From: Saprospiraceae bacterium
GTDB taxonomy: Bacteria; Bacteroidota; Bacteroidia; Chitinophagales; Saprospiraceae
Assembly: GCA_947441325.1 (NCBI GenBank)
Contig: CANETR010000101.1
Location: 1 to 7,013, forward strand
Direction of reading: 5' to 3'
Length of the DNA stretch: 7,013 bases
Below the pieces are notes generated by a model, which was not told the origin of the DNA, searched no databases, and worked only from the letters and a program-made list of their open reading frames with translations. Both the position numbers and the translations under genes were made by a program. Positions 1-6,750 of the stretch are shown here, piece by piece. Positions within the stretch are counted from its first letter, which is position 1. Each line of letters opens with the position of its first letter.

Positions 1-423
1 CACTGCCAAAAGCAAGAGCAGCACCAATCCCGCACCGATGGATGAGGCCATAACAAGTCCCCAGCTGTTCAGTAGTGCTCCCGCAATTCCCATGCTCAGC
101 AGCCAGCCCGAACCCATAATCCAGATGGCTGCCCCTAAACCTGCTCCGCTGCTGATTCCCAATACAAAGGGTCCTGCCAGGGGATTTCTGAAAAAAGTCT
201 GCATCAACAGGCCACTTAATGATAATGAAGCACCAGCAAGTATTGCTGTCATTGTTTTGGGCATCCTCAGCTGCCATAAAATCTTCCCGACTATGTCCTC
301 GCTATCTGCCGCAAAAAAGGCAGACAAAATTTTAGGAATAGGTAAATAAACCGAGCCCAGGGCAAGGTTCAGCACAATTCCAATCAGCAAGAGGCAAAAT
401 AGTACAAAAAAAGATCTTCGCAT
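1..423 (-). CDS. FecCD-family ABC transporter permease, N-terminal part (runs off left edge)
   Basis: This is the inner-membrane permease of an ABC importer of the iron-siderophore/haem/cobalamin class (FecCD/BtuC family). It would form the channel that receives substrate from the binding protein encoded just upstream. The 141 visible codons stay open to the window edge, about 40% of the family's usual 330-350 residues. A hydrophobic helix covers residues 5-22. The family hallmark spans residues 50-98: an LRMPKT segment, AGASLSLSG, then MQTFFRNPLAGP and VLGISSGAGLGA. More hydrophobic stretches follow at about 100-120 and 122-141. ATG at 423 is the first start after an in-frame stop 15 bases upstream, and no Shine-Dalgarno is visible, as is usual in Bacteroidota. 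The gene is co-oriented with the binding-protein gene, so it is probably co-transcribed, although a 223-bp repeat-filled gap separates them. The family call is firm; the substrate is not determinable. Confidence 0.93.
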   Translation of the reverse strand, partial: MRRSFFVLFCLLLIGIVLNLALGSVYLPIPKILSAFFAADSEDIVGKILWQLRMPKTMTAILAGASLSLSGLLMQTFFRNPLAGPFVLGISSGAGLGAAIWIMGSGWLLSMGIAGALLNSWGLVMASSIGAGLVLLLLLAV

Positions 424-646
424 TTTATGTAGATATCAGTTTGTCAGTGGCAAGATATCGGACTTTTTTATGAATAAGTAAAACTGATTAAATTAATTGT
501 ATGACTTTCGGGGAAAAAAATTAGAAGTGAGAAGTTAGAAGTGAGAAGTGAGAAGTTAGAAGTAAGAAATTAGAATCTTTCCTCTTTCAATCTTTCAACC
601 TTTCCTCTTTCACTCTTTCCTCTTTCACTCTTTCATCTTTCATCTT
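424..646. other. Repeat-filled spacer between binding-protein and permease genes
   Basis: This gap is unusually long for two genes of one transporter operon. From the permease side it holds a short AT-rich leader (424-513), an A-rich run (514-520), then two opposed heptamer arrays listed separately. The leader contains two copies of the palindrome GATATC (432-437 and 454-459). No open reading frame with coding character, no RNA gene and no clear terminator or -7 element for the permease was seen. It probably arose by repeat expansion in the intercistronic region. Confidence 0.6.
522..577 (+). repeat. Degenerate purine-rich heptamer tandem array, 8 units
   Basis: Eight consecutive 7-base units can be read without gaps: TAGAAGT, GAGAAGT, TAGAAGT, GAGAAGT, GAGAAGT, TAGAAGT, AAGAAAT, TAGAATC. 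The first six fit (T/G)AGAAGT exactly; the last two have drifted, so the array decays toward its right end. It is noncoding and lies in the transporter operon between the two genes. By type it resembles short tandemly repeated heptamers known from other bacteria (for example the STRR sequences of filamentous cyanobacteria). That is an analogy of form only. Confidence 0.9.
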
Positions 647-658
647 TCATTCTTTCAT
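577..658 (+). repeat. Pyrimidine-rich CTTTC-based 7/8-base tandem array, 11 units
   Basis: The core CTTTC occurs eleven times (first bases at 577, 584, 592, 600, 607, 615, 622, 630, 637, 644 and 652). Spacers of two or three bases (CT, AAT, AAC, ACT, AT, ATT) give a 7- or 8-base period. Read on the minus strand it is a GAAAGAtgAAAGAgtg-like purine-rich run. The array includes the stop codon (647-649) and last three codons of the minus-strand binding-protein gene. Its strand bias is opposite to that of the adjoining array, so the two could fold imperfectly on each other in a transcript. Confidence 0.88.
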
Positions 659-1801
659 CTTCTCGTAATAGTACAAATCCTGTTCAGGCAATTTTTGCGG
701 ATGGAATATTTTTATCAAATCGGCCAATACCAAATCGGGTCGAACAATTCCGGATTCATAAAAATCATAGCCGCCATTTTCTGAAATACGGGCAGTGTAA
801 CTGTAAATGCTTGAATTTTTGAATGCTTTGAAAGAAGCATAGCGAGAATCGGCACTATACAACTGCTTTTTATCTCTCGCAAGGACTACATTTAGCCAAA
901 TATCAGCATCCAGACCTTTATACAATACCGATTCAAAATCTATAGGAATACCGCCTTTTTCATTGTTTTCTGACCAAAGGTAATTTCCACCGGCGTCAGC
1001 AATAAATTGGGCAGTGTAACTTTTTCCACCTGGCACATACCATGAACCTTCTTGAGCCATTCCTACCAGCACTTTGGGTTTTTGTTCATGGGGTATATCC
1101 CTGCTCATTTGTTGAATTTCGAGATATTTCTTTGCAATTTTATTAAATTCTTTTTGAGCGAAGTCTGATTTTCCAAAAAAATAAGACATAAAAACCACCC
1201 ATTCGGCTCTTCCCAGCGGGCTGTCTTCCATAAACTCTGAAATCATCACTACCGGAATGCCCAATTCTTCGAACTTTTTATGGCTTTGAGTACGACCGAA
1301 ACTGAATGCAAAAACCAGATCGGGATTGATACTGAGTGCTTTTTCATAATTCAAACCCTGATCATTGCCCAACTCTGCCAAATTGCCTGTTTTTATACGC
1401 TTGTGGATTTTTTCATTAAAAACATATTTACTGTCGGAGATTGCGGCAATTTTATCTGTAGCGCCTATAAAATCTAAAAAGGCAATTTGTGAGGTCCCTG
1501 TGCAGATAACCCGCTCAACAGGAACAGCAATTTTTACAGCATTTTCAAAACCATTTGGTGCTTTTGAACCTTTAGGATAGAGCACATACTGGAATTTTTC
1601 CTTGGAATCGCGCCAGGCTTCGCCAATTGTCAAAATGGTCAGATCGCCTTTTTTTACCACTGTGAAGTTCTTAGCAAAAGCGGCATGAATAGTATCGGCT
1701 TGGATACTATTTTCAGCATTTTCTTTTTCAATCTTAGAAGAACAGGAAAAGCTTGAGCAAAGAATTAGAAAAAATAAAATATTGAATAAAAATAACTTCA
1801 T
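647..1801 (-). CDS. ABC transporter substrate-binding lipoprotein, iron-siderophore/cobalamin class (Peripla_BP_2)
   Basis: This is the ligand-binding component of an importer of the FepB/BtuF class (COG0614). It would capture a metal chelate or corrinoid in the periplasm and deliver it to the FecCD permease encoded downstream. Its 384 residues begin with a lipoprotein signal (hydrophobic 3-18, probable lipid-anchored Cys20 after Ser-Phe-Ser). The first lobe of the family fold starts near residue 92, with VPVERVICTGTSQIAFLDFIG, and continues through the NYEKALSINPDLVF region (151-164). A long linking helix covers about 198-235. The second lobe has VLVGMAQEGSWYVPGGKSY (245-262), ADAGGNYLW (269-276) and a terminal GIVRPDLVLADLIKIFHP (351-368), common in Bacteroidota homologues. 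ATG at 1801 gives a complete signal peptide. The last codons lie inside the CTTTC repeat array, so the extreme C-terminus may have been changed by the repeat. No cobalamin-riboswitch core was recognised upstream, so the ligand is open. Confidence 0.92.
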   Translation of the reverse strand: MKLFLFNILFFLILCSSFSCSSKIEKENAENSIQADTIHAAFAKNFTVVKKGDLTILTIGEAWRDSKEKFQYVLYPKGSKAPNGFENAVKIAVPVERVICTGTSQIAFLDFIGATDKIAAISDSKYVFNEKIHKRIKTGNLAELGNDQGLNYEKALSINPDLVFAFSFGRTQSHKKFEELGIPVVMISEFMEDSPLGRAEWVVFMSYFFGKSDFAQKEFNKIAKKYLEIQQMSRDIPHEQKPKVLVGMAQEGSWYVPGGKSYTAQFIADAGGNYLWSENNEKGGIPIDFESVLYKGLDADIWLNVVLARDKKQLYSADSRYASFKAFKNSSIYSYTARISENGGYDFYESGIVRPDLVLADLIKIFHPQKLPEQDLYYYEKMKE

Positions 1802-1820
1802 TTTATTAACATTAGAAACG

Positions 1821-1828
1821 CAAAGTTA
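1821..1828 (-). promoter_or_regulatory. Candidate -7 promoter element for the ABC import operon
   Basis: Read on the minus strand the bases are TAACTTTG, an exact match to the Bacteroidota -7 consensus TAnnTTTG. It lies 19 bases upstream of the binding-protein ATG, implying a very short leader. A -33 TTG/TTTG at the usual spacing was not evident, so this rests on the -7 match and position. Confidence 0.5.
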
Positions 1829-1889
1829 AAGCTATATAGGAGATTTTTTATGCTAATTTTGTGCAGTAAATGCAGAAAGTAAATTTTCG

Positions 1890-1914
1890 ATAAGGCGGTT
1901 CTTTAGCGCTTTAT
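1890..1914. repeat. Inverted repeat in the divergent promoter region
   Basis: Arms ATAAGGCG (1890-1897) and CGCTTTAT (1907-1914) flank a 9-base loop; all eight positions pair when transcribed on the plus strand, one as G-U. It sits between the two divergent genes, upstream of the candidate lysS -7 element at 1937. No T-tract follows, so it is not a terminator. It could be an operator-like site, a leader hairpin if transcription starts further upstream, or chance. Confidence 0.35.
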
Positions 1915-1936
1915 TCCGTTTATTTTCAAAATAATT

Positions 1937-1944
1937 TATCTTTG
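1937..1944 (+). promoter_or_regulatory. Candidate -7 promoter element for lysS
   Basis: TATCTTTG matches the Bacteroidota -7 consensus TAnnTTTG and is followed by C, a frequent context. Transcription would begin around 1950, leaving a leader of about 115 bases before the lysS ATG. No clear -33 TTG was found at the expected distance. A second match, TAATTTTG at 1854-1861, is a weaker alternative that would put the 1890-1914 hairpin in the leader. No T-box or other riboswitch was recognised in the leader. Confidence 0.5.
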
Positions 1945-2064
1945 CGATTAAAATCAAATACATAGGGATTTGTTATCGTAAATATAGACTTTGAGTATAT
2001 GCTTTTAAAGAATATAATCATATAACTGGAACAGATTCAATCATCAAATTTTCAAATTATCATA

Positions 2065-3699
2065 ATGGCTTTTACAGAACAGGAAATCACACAATGGCTC
2101 GCAGAGCTTGATACTATTTTAACTTCGGGTACACTTGGCGAACGCGAATTGAACGAAATGGAACTACAGCGCATACAAAGTCTGCGCCGTTTGGTTGAAC
2201 TAAAAATCAACCCCTATCCGGCCGAAAAATTCGAAGTAAGCAACTTTGCCATTCCAACCAAAGATAATTATAATCCAGATTTGGCCGAGCAGTATAAATC
2301 TGAAACAGTTAGCCTTGCTGGTCGAATTATGTCGGTGCGCGGAAAAGGCAAGGCATCTTTTGCCGAATTGCAGGATTGTACTGGCCGCATACAACTCTAT
2401 GTAGGTCAGGATAGTATCTGCCCTGGCGACGATAAAACTATGTACGAGGAAGTATTCAAAAGACTACTCGATATTGGCGATTATATAGGTGTTGAAGGCT
2501 ATGTTTTCACAACAAAGACTGGGGAAATCAGCATTCATGTTTCCTCTTTCAAGTTTTTGAGTAAGGCTATCCGTACCCTACCAATTGTAAAAACAGATGC
2601 CGATGGCAATGTTTACGATGCCTTTTTAAATCCTGAGTTGCGCTATCGCATGCGCTATGTTGACCTTACTGTCAATCCGCAGTTCAAGCAGATTTTTGTG
2701 ACAAGATCAAAGGTGGTCAGTGAAATGCGCCGCTTTTTCGATGCTCAGGGCTGGATGGAAGTAGAAACACCTATTTTGCAGGCGGTTCACGGCGGTGCTG
2801 CGGCAAGACCCTTCGAGACGCATCACAACACTCTTGACGCCGACCTTTACCTGCGCATAGCCAATGAACTATACCTGAAAAGATTGATTGTTGCAGGATT
2901 TGATGGTGTGTATGAAATCGGTAAAATGTTCCGCAATGAAGGGATGGACCGTACGCACAATCCCGAGTTTACCTCGATGGAGATTTATGTAGCTTACAAA
3001 GACTACATCTGGATGATGGAAATGGTAGAGCAACTTTTCGAAAAAATTACAACAACAGTACATGGAAAAACTGCCATTGAAATACGTAAACAGCAAGGCA
3101 AAGAATTTACCACCCATATTGTCGATTTCAAAGGACCTTTCGAAAAACTCAGCATTTACGAGGCGATTCACAAACACAGTGGTCACGATGTAAGTAATAT
3201 GAACGAAGAGCAGTTGCGTTCACTCTGCAAAAGTTTGAATATTGAGGTCGATCCAAGTATGGGCCGCGGCAAACTGATTGATGAGATTTTTGGTGAAACT
3301 ACCGAGCAGCATCTGATTCAGCCGACTTTCATCACGGATTACCCAATTGAGATGACGCCACTTGCGAAGAAACATCGTACAAAAGAAGGCATGGTGGAGC
3401 GTTTCGAACTTTTTGTGATGGGCAAGGAAATTGCCAATGCCTACACCGAGTTGAATGACCCAATCGATCAGCGCCGTCGCTTCGAAGAACAGCTGCGCCT
3501 GGCCGAACGTGGCGATGAAGAAGCAATGGCGATGGATGAAGACTTTTTGCGTGCCCTCGAATTCGGTATGCCACCTACTTCAGGTCTTGGAATTGGAATT
3601 GACCGCCTCACCATGCTCATGACCAATCAGACCACCATTCAGGAAGTTTTATTCTTCCCGCAAATGAAACCAGAGCCAAAACAGGAAACTGAGGAATAA
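2065..3699 (+). CDS. lysS: Lysine--tRNA ligase, class II (LysRS)
   Basis: This cytoplasmic enzyme charges tRNA(Lys) with lysine using ATP. The order is typical: an N-terminal OB-fold anticodon-binding domain (about residues 80-170, with SLAGRIMSVRGKGKASFAEL), then the class II catalytic core. RYVDL (198-202) precedes motif 1 (about 222-250, GWMEVETPIL). Motif 2 has FRNEGMDRTHNPEFTSME from 289, with Arg290 as the expected ATP-contacting arginine. Motif 3 is GLGIGIDRL (507-515). Length is 544 residues against about 505 in E. coli. Roughly 28 extra residues precede the usual starting segment (here LNEMELQRIQSLRRL), and no in-frame ATG, GTG or TTG lies between this ATG and the upstream stop at 2023. 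An internal Met32 would begin inside the conserved segment, so ATG at 2065 is preferred. The gene has its own candidate promoter and a strong terminator, so it is probably monocistronic. Confidence 0.98.
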   Translation: MAFTEQEITQWLAELDTILTSGTLGERELNEMELQRIQSLRRLVELKINPYPAEKFEVSNFAIPTKDNYNPDLAEQYKSETVSLAGRIMSVRGKGKASFAELQDCTGRIQLYVGQDSICPGDDKTMYEEVFKRLLDIGDYIGVEGYVFTTKTGEISIHVSSFKFLSKAIRTLPIVKTDADGNVYDAFLNPELRYRMRYVDLTVNPQFKQIFVTRSKVVSEMRRFFDAQGWMEVETPILQAVHGGAAARPFETHHNTLDADLYLRIANELYLKRLIVAGFDGVYEIGKMFRNEGMDRTHNPEFTSMEIYVAYKDYIWMMEMVEQLFEKITTTVHGKTAIEIRKQQGKEFTTHIVDFKGPFEKLSIYEAIHKHSGHDVSNMNEEQLRSLCKSLNIEVDPSMGRGKLIDEIFGETTEQHLIQPTFITDYPIEMTPLAKKHRTKEGMVERFELFVMGKEIANAYTELNDPIDQRRRFEEQLRLAERGDEEAMAMDEDFLRALEFGMPPTSGLGIGIDRLTMLMTNQTTIQEVLFFPQMKPEPKQETEE

Positions 3700-3706
3700 A
3701 TAAAAT

Positions 3707-3740
3707 AAGGTATTGAACCAGTTTCGATACCTTTTTTATT
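3707..3740 (+). terminator. Rho-independent terminator of lysS
   Basis: An 11-bp stem (left arm 3707-3717, right arm 3723-3733, one G-U pair) closes a 5-base loop, CCAGT. It runs directly into T-rich sequence, with six consecutive T at 3732-3737. It starts 8 bases after the lysS stop and isolates lysS transcription from the CHAT gene. Confidence 0.9.
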
Positions 3741-3751
3741 GGAAAAATTCT

Positions 3752-3759
3752 TAATTTTA
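3752..3759 (+). promoter_or_regulatory. Weak candidate -7 element for the CHAT gene
   Basis: TAATTTTA matches TAnnTTTG at all but the last defined base and lies 26 bases before the CHAT ATG. Because a terminator precedes it, some promoter is expected between 3741 and 3784. This is the best match there, but no spaced -33 element was found. Confidence 0.25.
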
Positions 3760-3784
3760 TAGCACAACATATTCATATTTTCCG

Positions 3785-6733
3785 ATGCTACCTTTAAAAT
3801 TTAATTTAACTGTTTTCTTAATGCTTGCTTTGCTATGGGGCAATGCCAGTCTTTTTGCCCAAAAAGAATTGCATTATAGAAAAATTCAGGAACTGGATTC
3901 ACTTGCAAACATTGCGCAGAGCAAAGGGAATTCCGACAAAGTAATATTGGCGGCTAAAGAAGCGATGGATTATGCCCAAAAAAACCTGGGGGAATCAGAC
4001 AGTATTTGTTTGTTGGCGCGATTGAATTATGCCAATGCTTTCATTATGGCTGGCGCTTACGATAAGGCTGAAAAAGAATTGAACGAGTTCGGGAAATCTA
4101 TAAAAAAGTTATCTCAAAATAGCCAACTCTATGCCAGTTATCTGGGAATGCAAGGCATTAACTACTTTTATGCAGGCAAACATGTATTGTCAGAAAATTA
4201 TTATCTGAAACAAATTGATCTGCTTAAGAAAATTGCTAAAAATGATGGATTAGATTATGCCGAAGCAATGAATAATTTGGGCGTACTATATGCTGAACTT
4301 AGAAGATTTGAAGAAGCTGAGCCGCTTTACATACTATCAAAAGACATACGAAAAAGTAAATTGGGAGAGCAAAATGCTACTTATGGGCAAAGTCTTAACA
4401 ACCTTGCAGTGCTGTACAAAAATTTAAAACGCTATGAAGAGGCCGAAGTACTTTATCTGGAGAATTTAAAAATCCAAAAGAAATTATCTGAGCGCAGTTA
4501 TGCCTTATCGCTTAACAATTTGGCTATTTATTACTCGGTGACCGCTCAGGAAAAAAAAGCATTGCCTTTGTTGCTCGAAGCTGCCGAAATTAGAAGGAGA
4601 ATTTTGGGGGAAGAACATCCAGACTATGCCAGAATTATGCACAATTTGGGCGAAGCCTACAGTTTTTTTAAAGATTATAAAACATCCGAAAAGCATTTTT
4701 TAAAAGCAATTGAAATCAGAGAGCGCATATTTGAGCCCCAACACCCCGATTTACTCGAATCTTATGTTAGTTTGGCATTTACCTATCTCAATTCAGGAGA
4801 TAGCTCAAACATGTGGAAGTACATTCAAAAGAGTTTTGAGAACAATGGTTTTAAGGCAAATTTTCCATCAACCTTTGATGATAAATTTAGGAGTAAAATG
4901 GAAAAAACCGAGTTCCTTAATCTTTCTAGAGCAATTAGTTGTCTTAGTCCTGTTTACAAATATTACAGCCTGCAAATTTTATCTGATCCAAATAACATTG
5001 AATTAAAAAAAGAGGCACTAAATATTTGTAAGACTGTTCTTTTTTTGGAGGATAAGTACAGACTTTCCTTCGCCGCAGAAAATGATAAATTAAGGAGCGC
5101 CTCGGAGCTTATTAGATGGAACAAACATACAATGGCGCTTTCTTTTGACCTGGCAAAACAACAAAGTTCAGCACTAAACGATGTTTTTTTGGTTGCTGAA
5201 AGAAATAAATCGATCATCTTACTCAATACACTTAAGGCACAAAAAGCCAGAAGTTTTGGGGATTTACCCGATAGCCTTATCCAAAAAGAAAATAGTTTGC
5301 AAAAAGAACTGAGTCAAATTGAAAAACAACTTATAGAAACTAAGGATGAGGCCAAAAAAACGGCATTGCTCGAAAAAAAGAACAATCTCAGAACCGCATC
5401 ACAAACATTTACCAAAGTTTTAGAAGAAAAATATCCAAAGTATTATAAACTGAAATATGCTGCTTCCAATCCGGAATTATCTAAATTACAGCAGCGTCTT
5501 CCCGAAAATTCTCTGATGATTGAGTATTATTTTGCCGATTCATTGCTTTATATCTTTAGCCTTTCGAAAACAGAAATAAAAGTACTGCGCGAAGAAATCA
5601 ATCCCGAGCTACTAAAAAAACAGATCCAAAGATTGCGCAGATGCCTGAGCGATTATGACTACATTAAAAACCAACCCAAAGCTTCAGCGATTGAGTATAA
5701 AGAAAGCGCCAGCTGGTTTTATGAAAAATTACTCTCAAAAACCTTGATTGCCAATAAAAAAACAAATCATCTGATCATTATTCCCGATGCTGAATTGGGG
5801 CACCTGCCATTTGAAGTTTTTCTAACTGAAAAAACAACCCTTTCAGATTACGCTAAAATGCCCTACCTTTTAAATAGGTATAAAATTAGTTACAATTATT
5901 CTGCGGCACTTTGGCTTGAAAATCAATCGCATACAAAAAAGAAAAACAATGCTAAAGTTTTTGCAGCTGCTTCGCTATATAGCAGTAAAAGCGATAGTTT
6001 GAGGGCCCCTGTAAGCAGAGAGACCAATTTGTTGAAAATTCGTAAGCAATTTCAGGATCTTCCAATGGCAAGAGCAGAAGTCACGGCACTGGAAAAACTA
6101 TTTAAAGGAAAATTTTTAGTGGGAACTGCCGCATCAGAAGCCGAATTTAAAAAAAATGCCTCTGAGTATGCGGTTATTCACCTGGCCATGCACGGGCTTC
6201 TCAATACTCAATATCCAATTTTATCGAGCTTGGCATTTACTGAAAACAGCGATAGTTTAGAGGATAATTTTCTGCAGGCTTATGAGATTTCTAATATGAA
6301 CCTCAATGCGCAAATGGTTGTACTTTCAGCTTGTGAAACCGGTTATGGCCGTTTTCAGCAAGGAGAGGGTGTGATGAGTCTTGCCCGTTCATTTATGTAT
6401 GCAGGCGTGCCATCCTTGGTTGTATCTCTTTGGCAGGTGAACGATGCATCGACAGCAAAAATAATGCAGCTCTTTTATAAAAATCTAGCATCAGGCATGG
6501 ACAAAGCAGAGGCCTTACGTCAGGCAAAAATCAGCTATTTCAAAGACAATAAAGAAGTTACGGGCTTGATGGCTCATCCAGTTTTTTGGGCAGCCTTTGT
6601 ACAACTGGGCGATAGCTGTCCGATTAAATTAGAACAGAAATCAGCTTACAGCACAATTATTTGGATTTCAATTGGAATTGCTGCAGCACTGATACTTTCT
6701 GTTTTTATATTTTTGCGTAAAAGGAGACATTAA
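3785..6733 (+). CDS. Exported, membrane-anchored TPR-CHAT (caspase-like) protein
   Basis: This is a CHAT-domain protein (caspase/separase clan; PF12770) of 982 residues, probably a cysteine protease in the cell envelope. A Sec signal peptide covers residues 1-25 (likely cut after Ala25 in LFAQ). Kinesin-light-chain-like TPRs run from about 30 to 352, clearest at 158-322 (NNLGVLYAELRRFEEAE, NNLAVLYKNLKRYEEAE, GEEHPDYARIMHNLGEAY). A helical linker and charged coiled-coil segment (about 497-545) follow. The CHAT domain spans about 640-945, starting near the IIIPDAELGHLPFEVF strand. Its dyad is intact: His803 in HLAMHG and Cys850 in LSACETG, followed by VVSLWQVND. A single transmembrane helix (about 957-977) and a basic RKRRH tail predict the TPR and CHAT parts lie outside the cytoplasm. 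ATG at 3785 keeps the whole signal peptide; the next Met13 would not. A lipoprotein gene follows after 17 bases. Substrate and trigger are unknown; proteolysis is inferred. Confidence 0.93.
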   Translation: MLPLKFNLTVFLMLALLWGNASLFAQKELHYRKIQELDSLANIAQSKGNSDKVILAAKEAMDYAQKNLGESDSICLLARLNYANAFIMAGAYDKAEKELNEFGKSIKKLSQNSQLYASYLGMQGINYFYAGKHVLSENYYLKQIDLLKKIAKNDGLDYAEAMNNLGVLYAELRRFEEAEPLYILSKDIRKSKLGEQNATYGQSLNNLAVLYKNLKRYEEAEVLYLENLKIQKKLSERSYALSLNNLAIYYSVTAQEKKALPLLLEAAEIRRRILGEEHPDYARIMHNLGEAYSFFKDYKTSEKHFLKAIEIRERIFEPQHPDLLESYVSLAFTYLNSGDSSNMWKYIQKSFENNGFKANFPSTFDDKFRSKMEKTEFLNLSRAISCLSPVYKYYSLQILSDPNNIELKKEALNICKTVLFLEDKYRLSFAAENDKLRSASELIRWNKHTMALSFDLAKQQSSALNDVFLVAERNKSIILLNTLKAQKARSFGDLPDSLIQKENSLQKELSQIEKQLIETKDEAKKTALLEKKNNLRTASQTFTKVLEEKYPKYYKLKYAASNPELSKLQQRLPENSLMIEYYFADSLLYIFSLSKTEIKVLREEINPELLKKQIQRLRRCLSDYDYIKNQPKASAIEYKESASWFYEKLLSKTLIANKKTNHLIIIPDAELGHLPFEVFLTEKTTLSDYAKMPYLLNRYKISYNYSAALWLENQSHTKKKNNAKVFAAASLYSSKSDSLRAPVSRETNLLKIRKQFQDLPMARAEVTALEKLFKGKFLVGTAASEAEFKKNASEYAVIHLAMHGLLNTQYPILSSLAFTENSDSLEDNFLQAYEISNMNLNAQMVVLSACETGYGRFQQGEGVMSLARSFMYAGVPSLVVSLWQVNDASTAKIMQLFYKNLASGMDKAEALRQAKISYFKDNKEVTGLMAHPVFWAAFVQLGDSCPIKLEQKSAYSTIIWISIGIAAALILSVFIFLRKRRH

Positions 6734-6750
6734 CCATCAACTGCCTAGCT

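Noticed and set aside
38..349. Plus-strand open frame of 103 codons
   Set aside because: It lies antisense to the FecCD permease, whose minus-strand translation carries clear family motifs; the plus-strand product resembles nothing.
522..658. CRISPR-like array
   Set aside because: Units are 7-8 bases with no unique spacers and no cas genes; this is a tandem microsatellite-like array.
1837..1882. AGGAG-like site followed by a 10-codon frame from ATG 1850 containing a CxxC
   Set aside because: Too short, in a promoter region, and Bacteroidota seldom rely on Shine-Dalgarno pairing; probably chance.
1802..2064. Possible cobalamin riboswitch or T-box in the divergent intergenic region
   Set aside because: No B12-box-like or T-box core sequence was recognised on either strand, and the predicted leader of the import operon is too short to hold one.
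4549..4557. Poly-A runs in the CHAT gene as phase-variation tracts
   Set aside because: Runs of about eight A are common in AT-rich lysine-rich coding sequence, and the frame is intact throughout.
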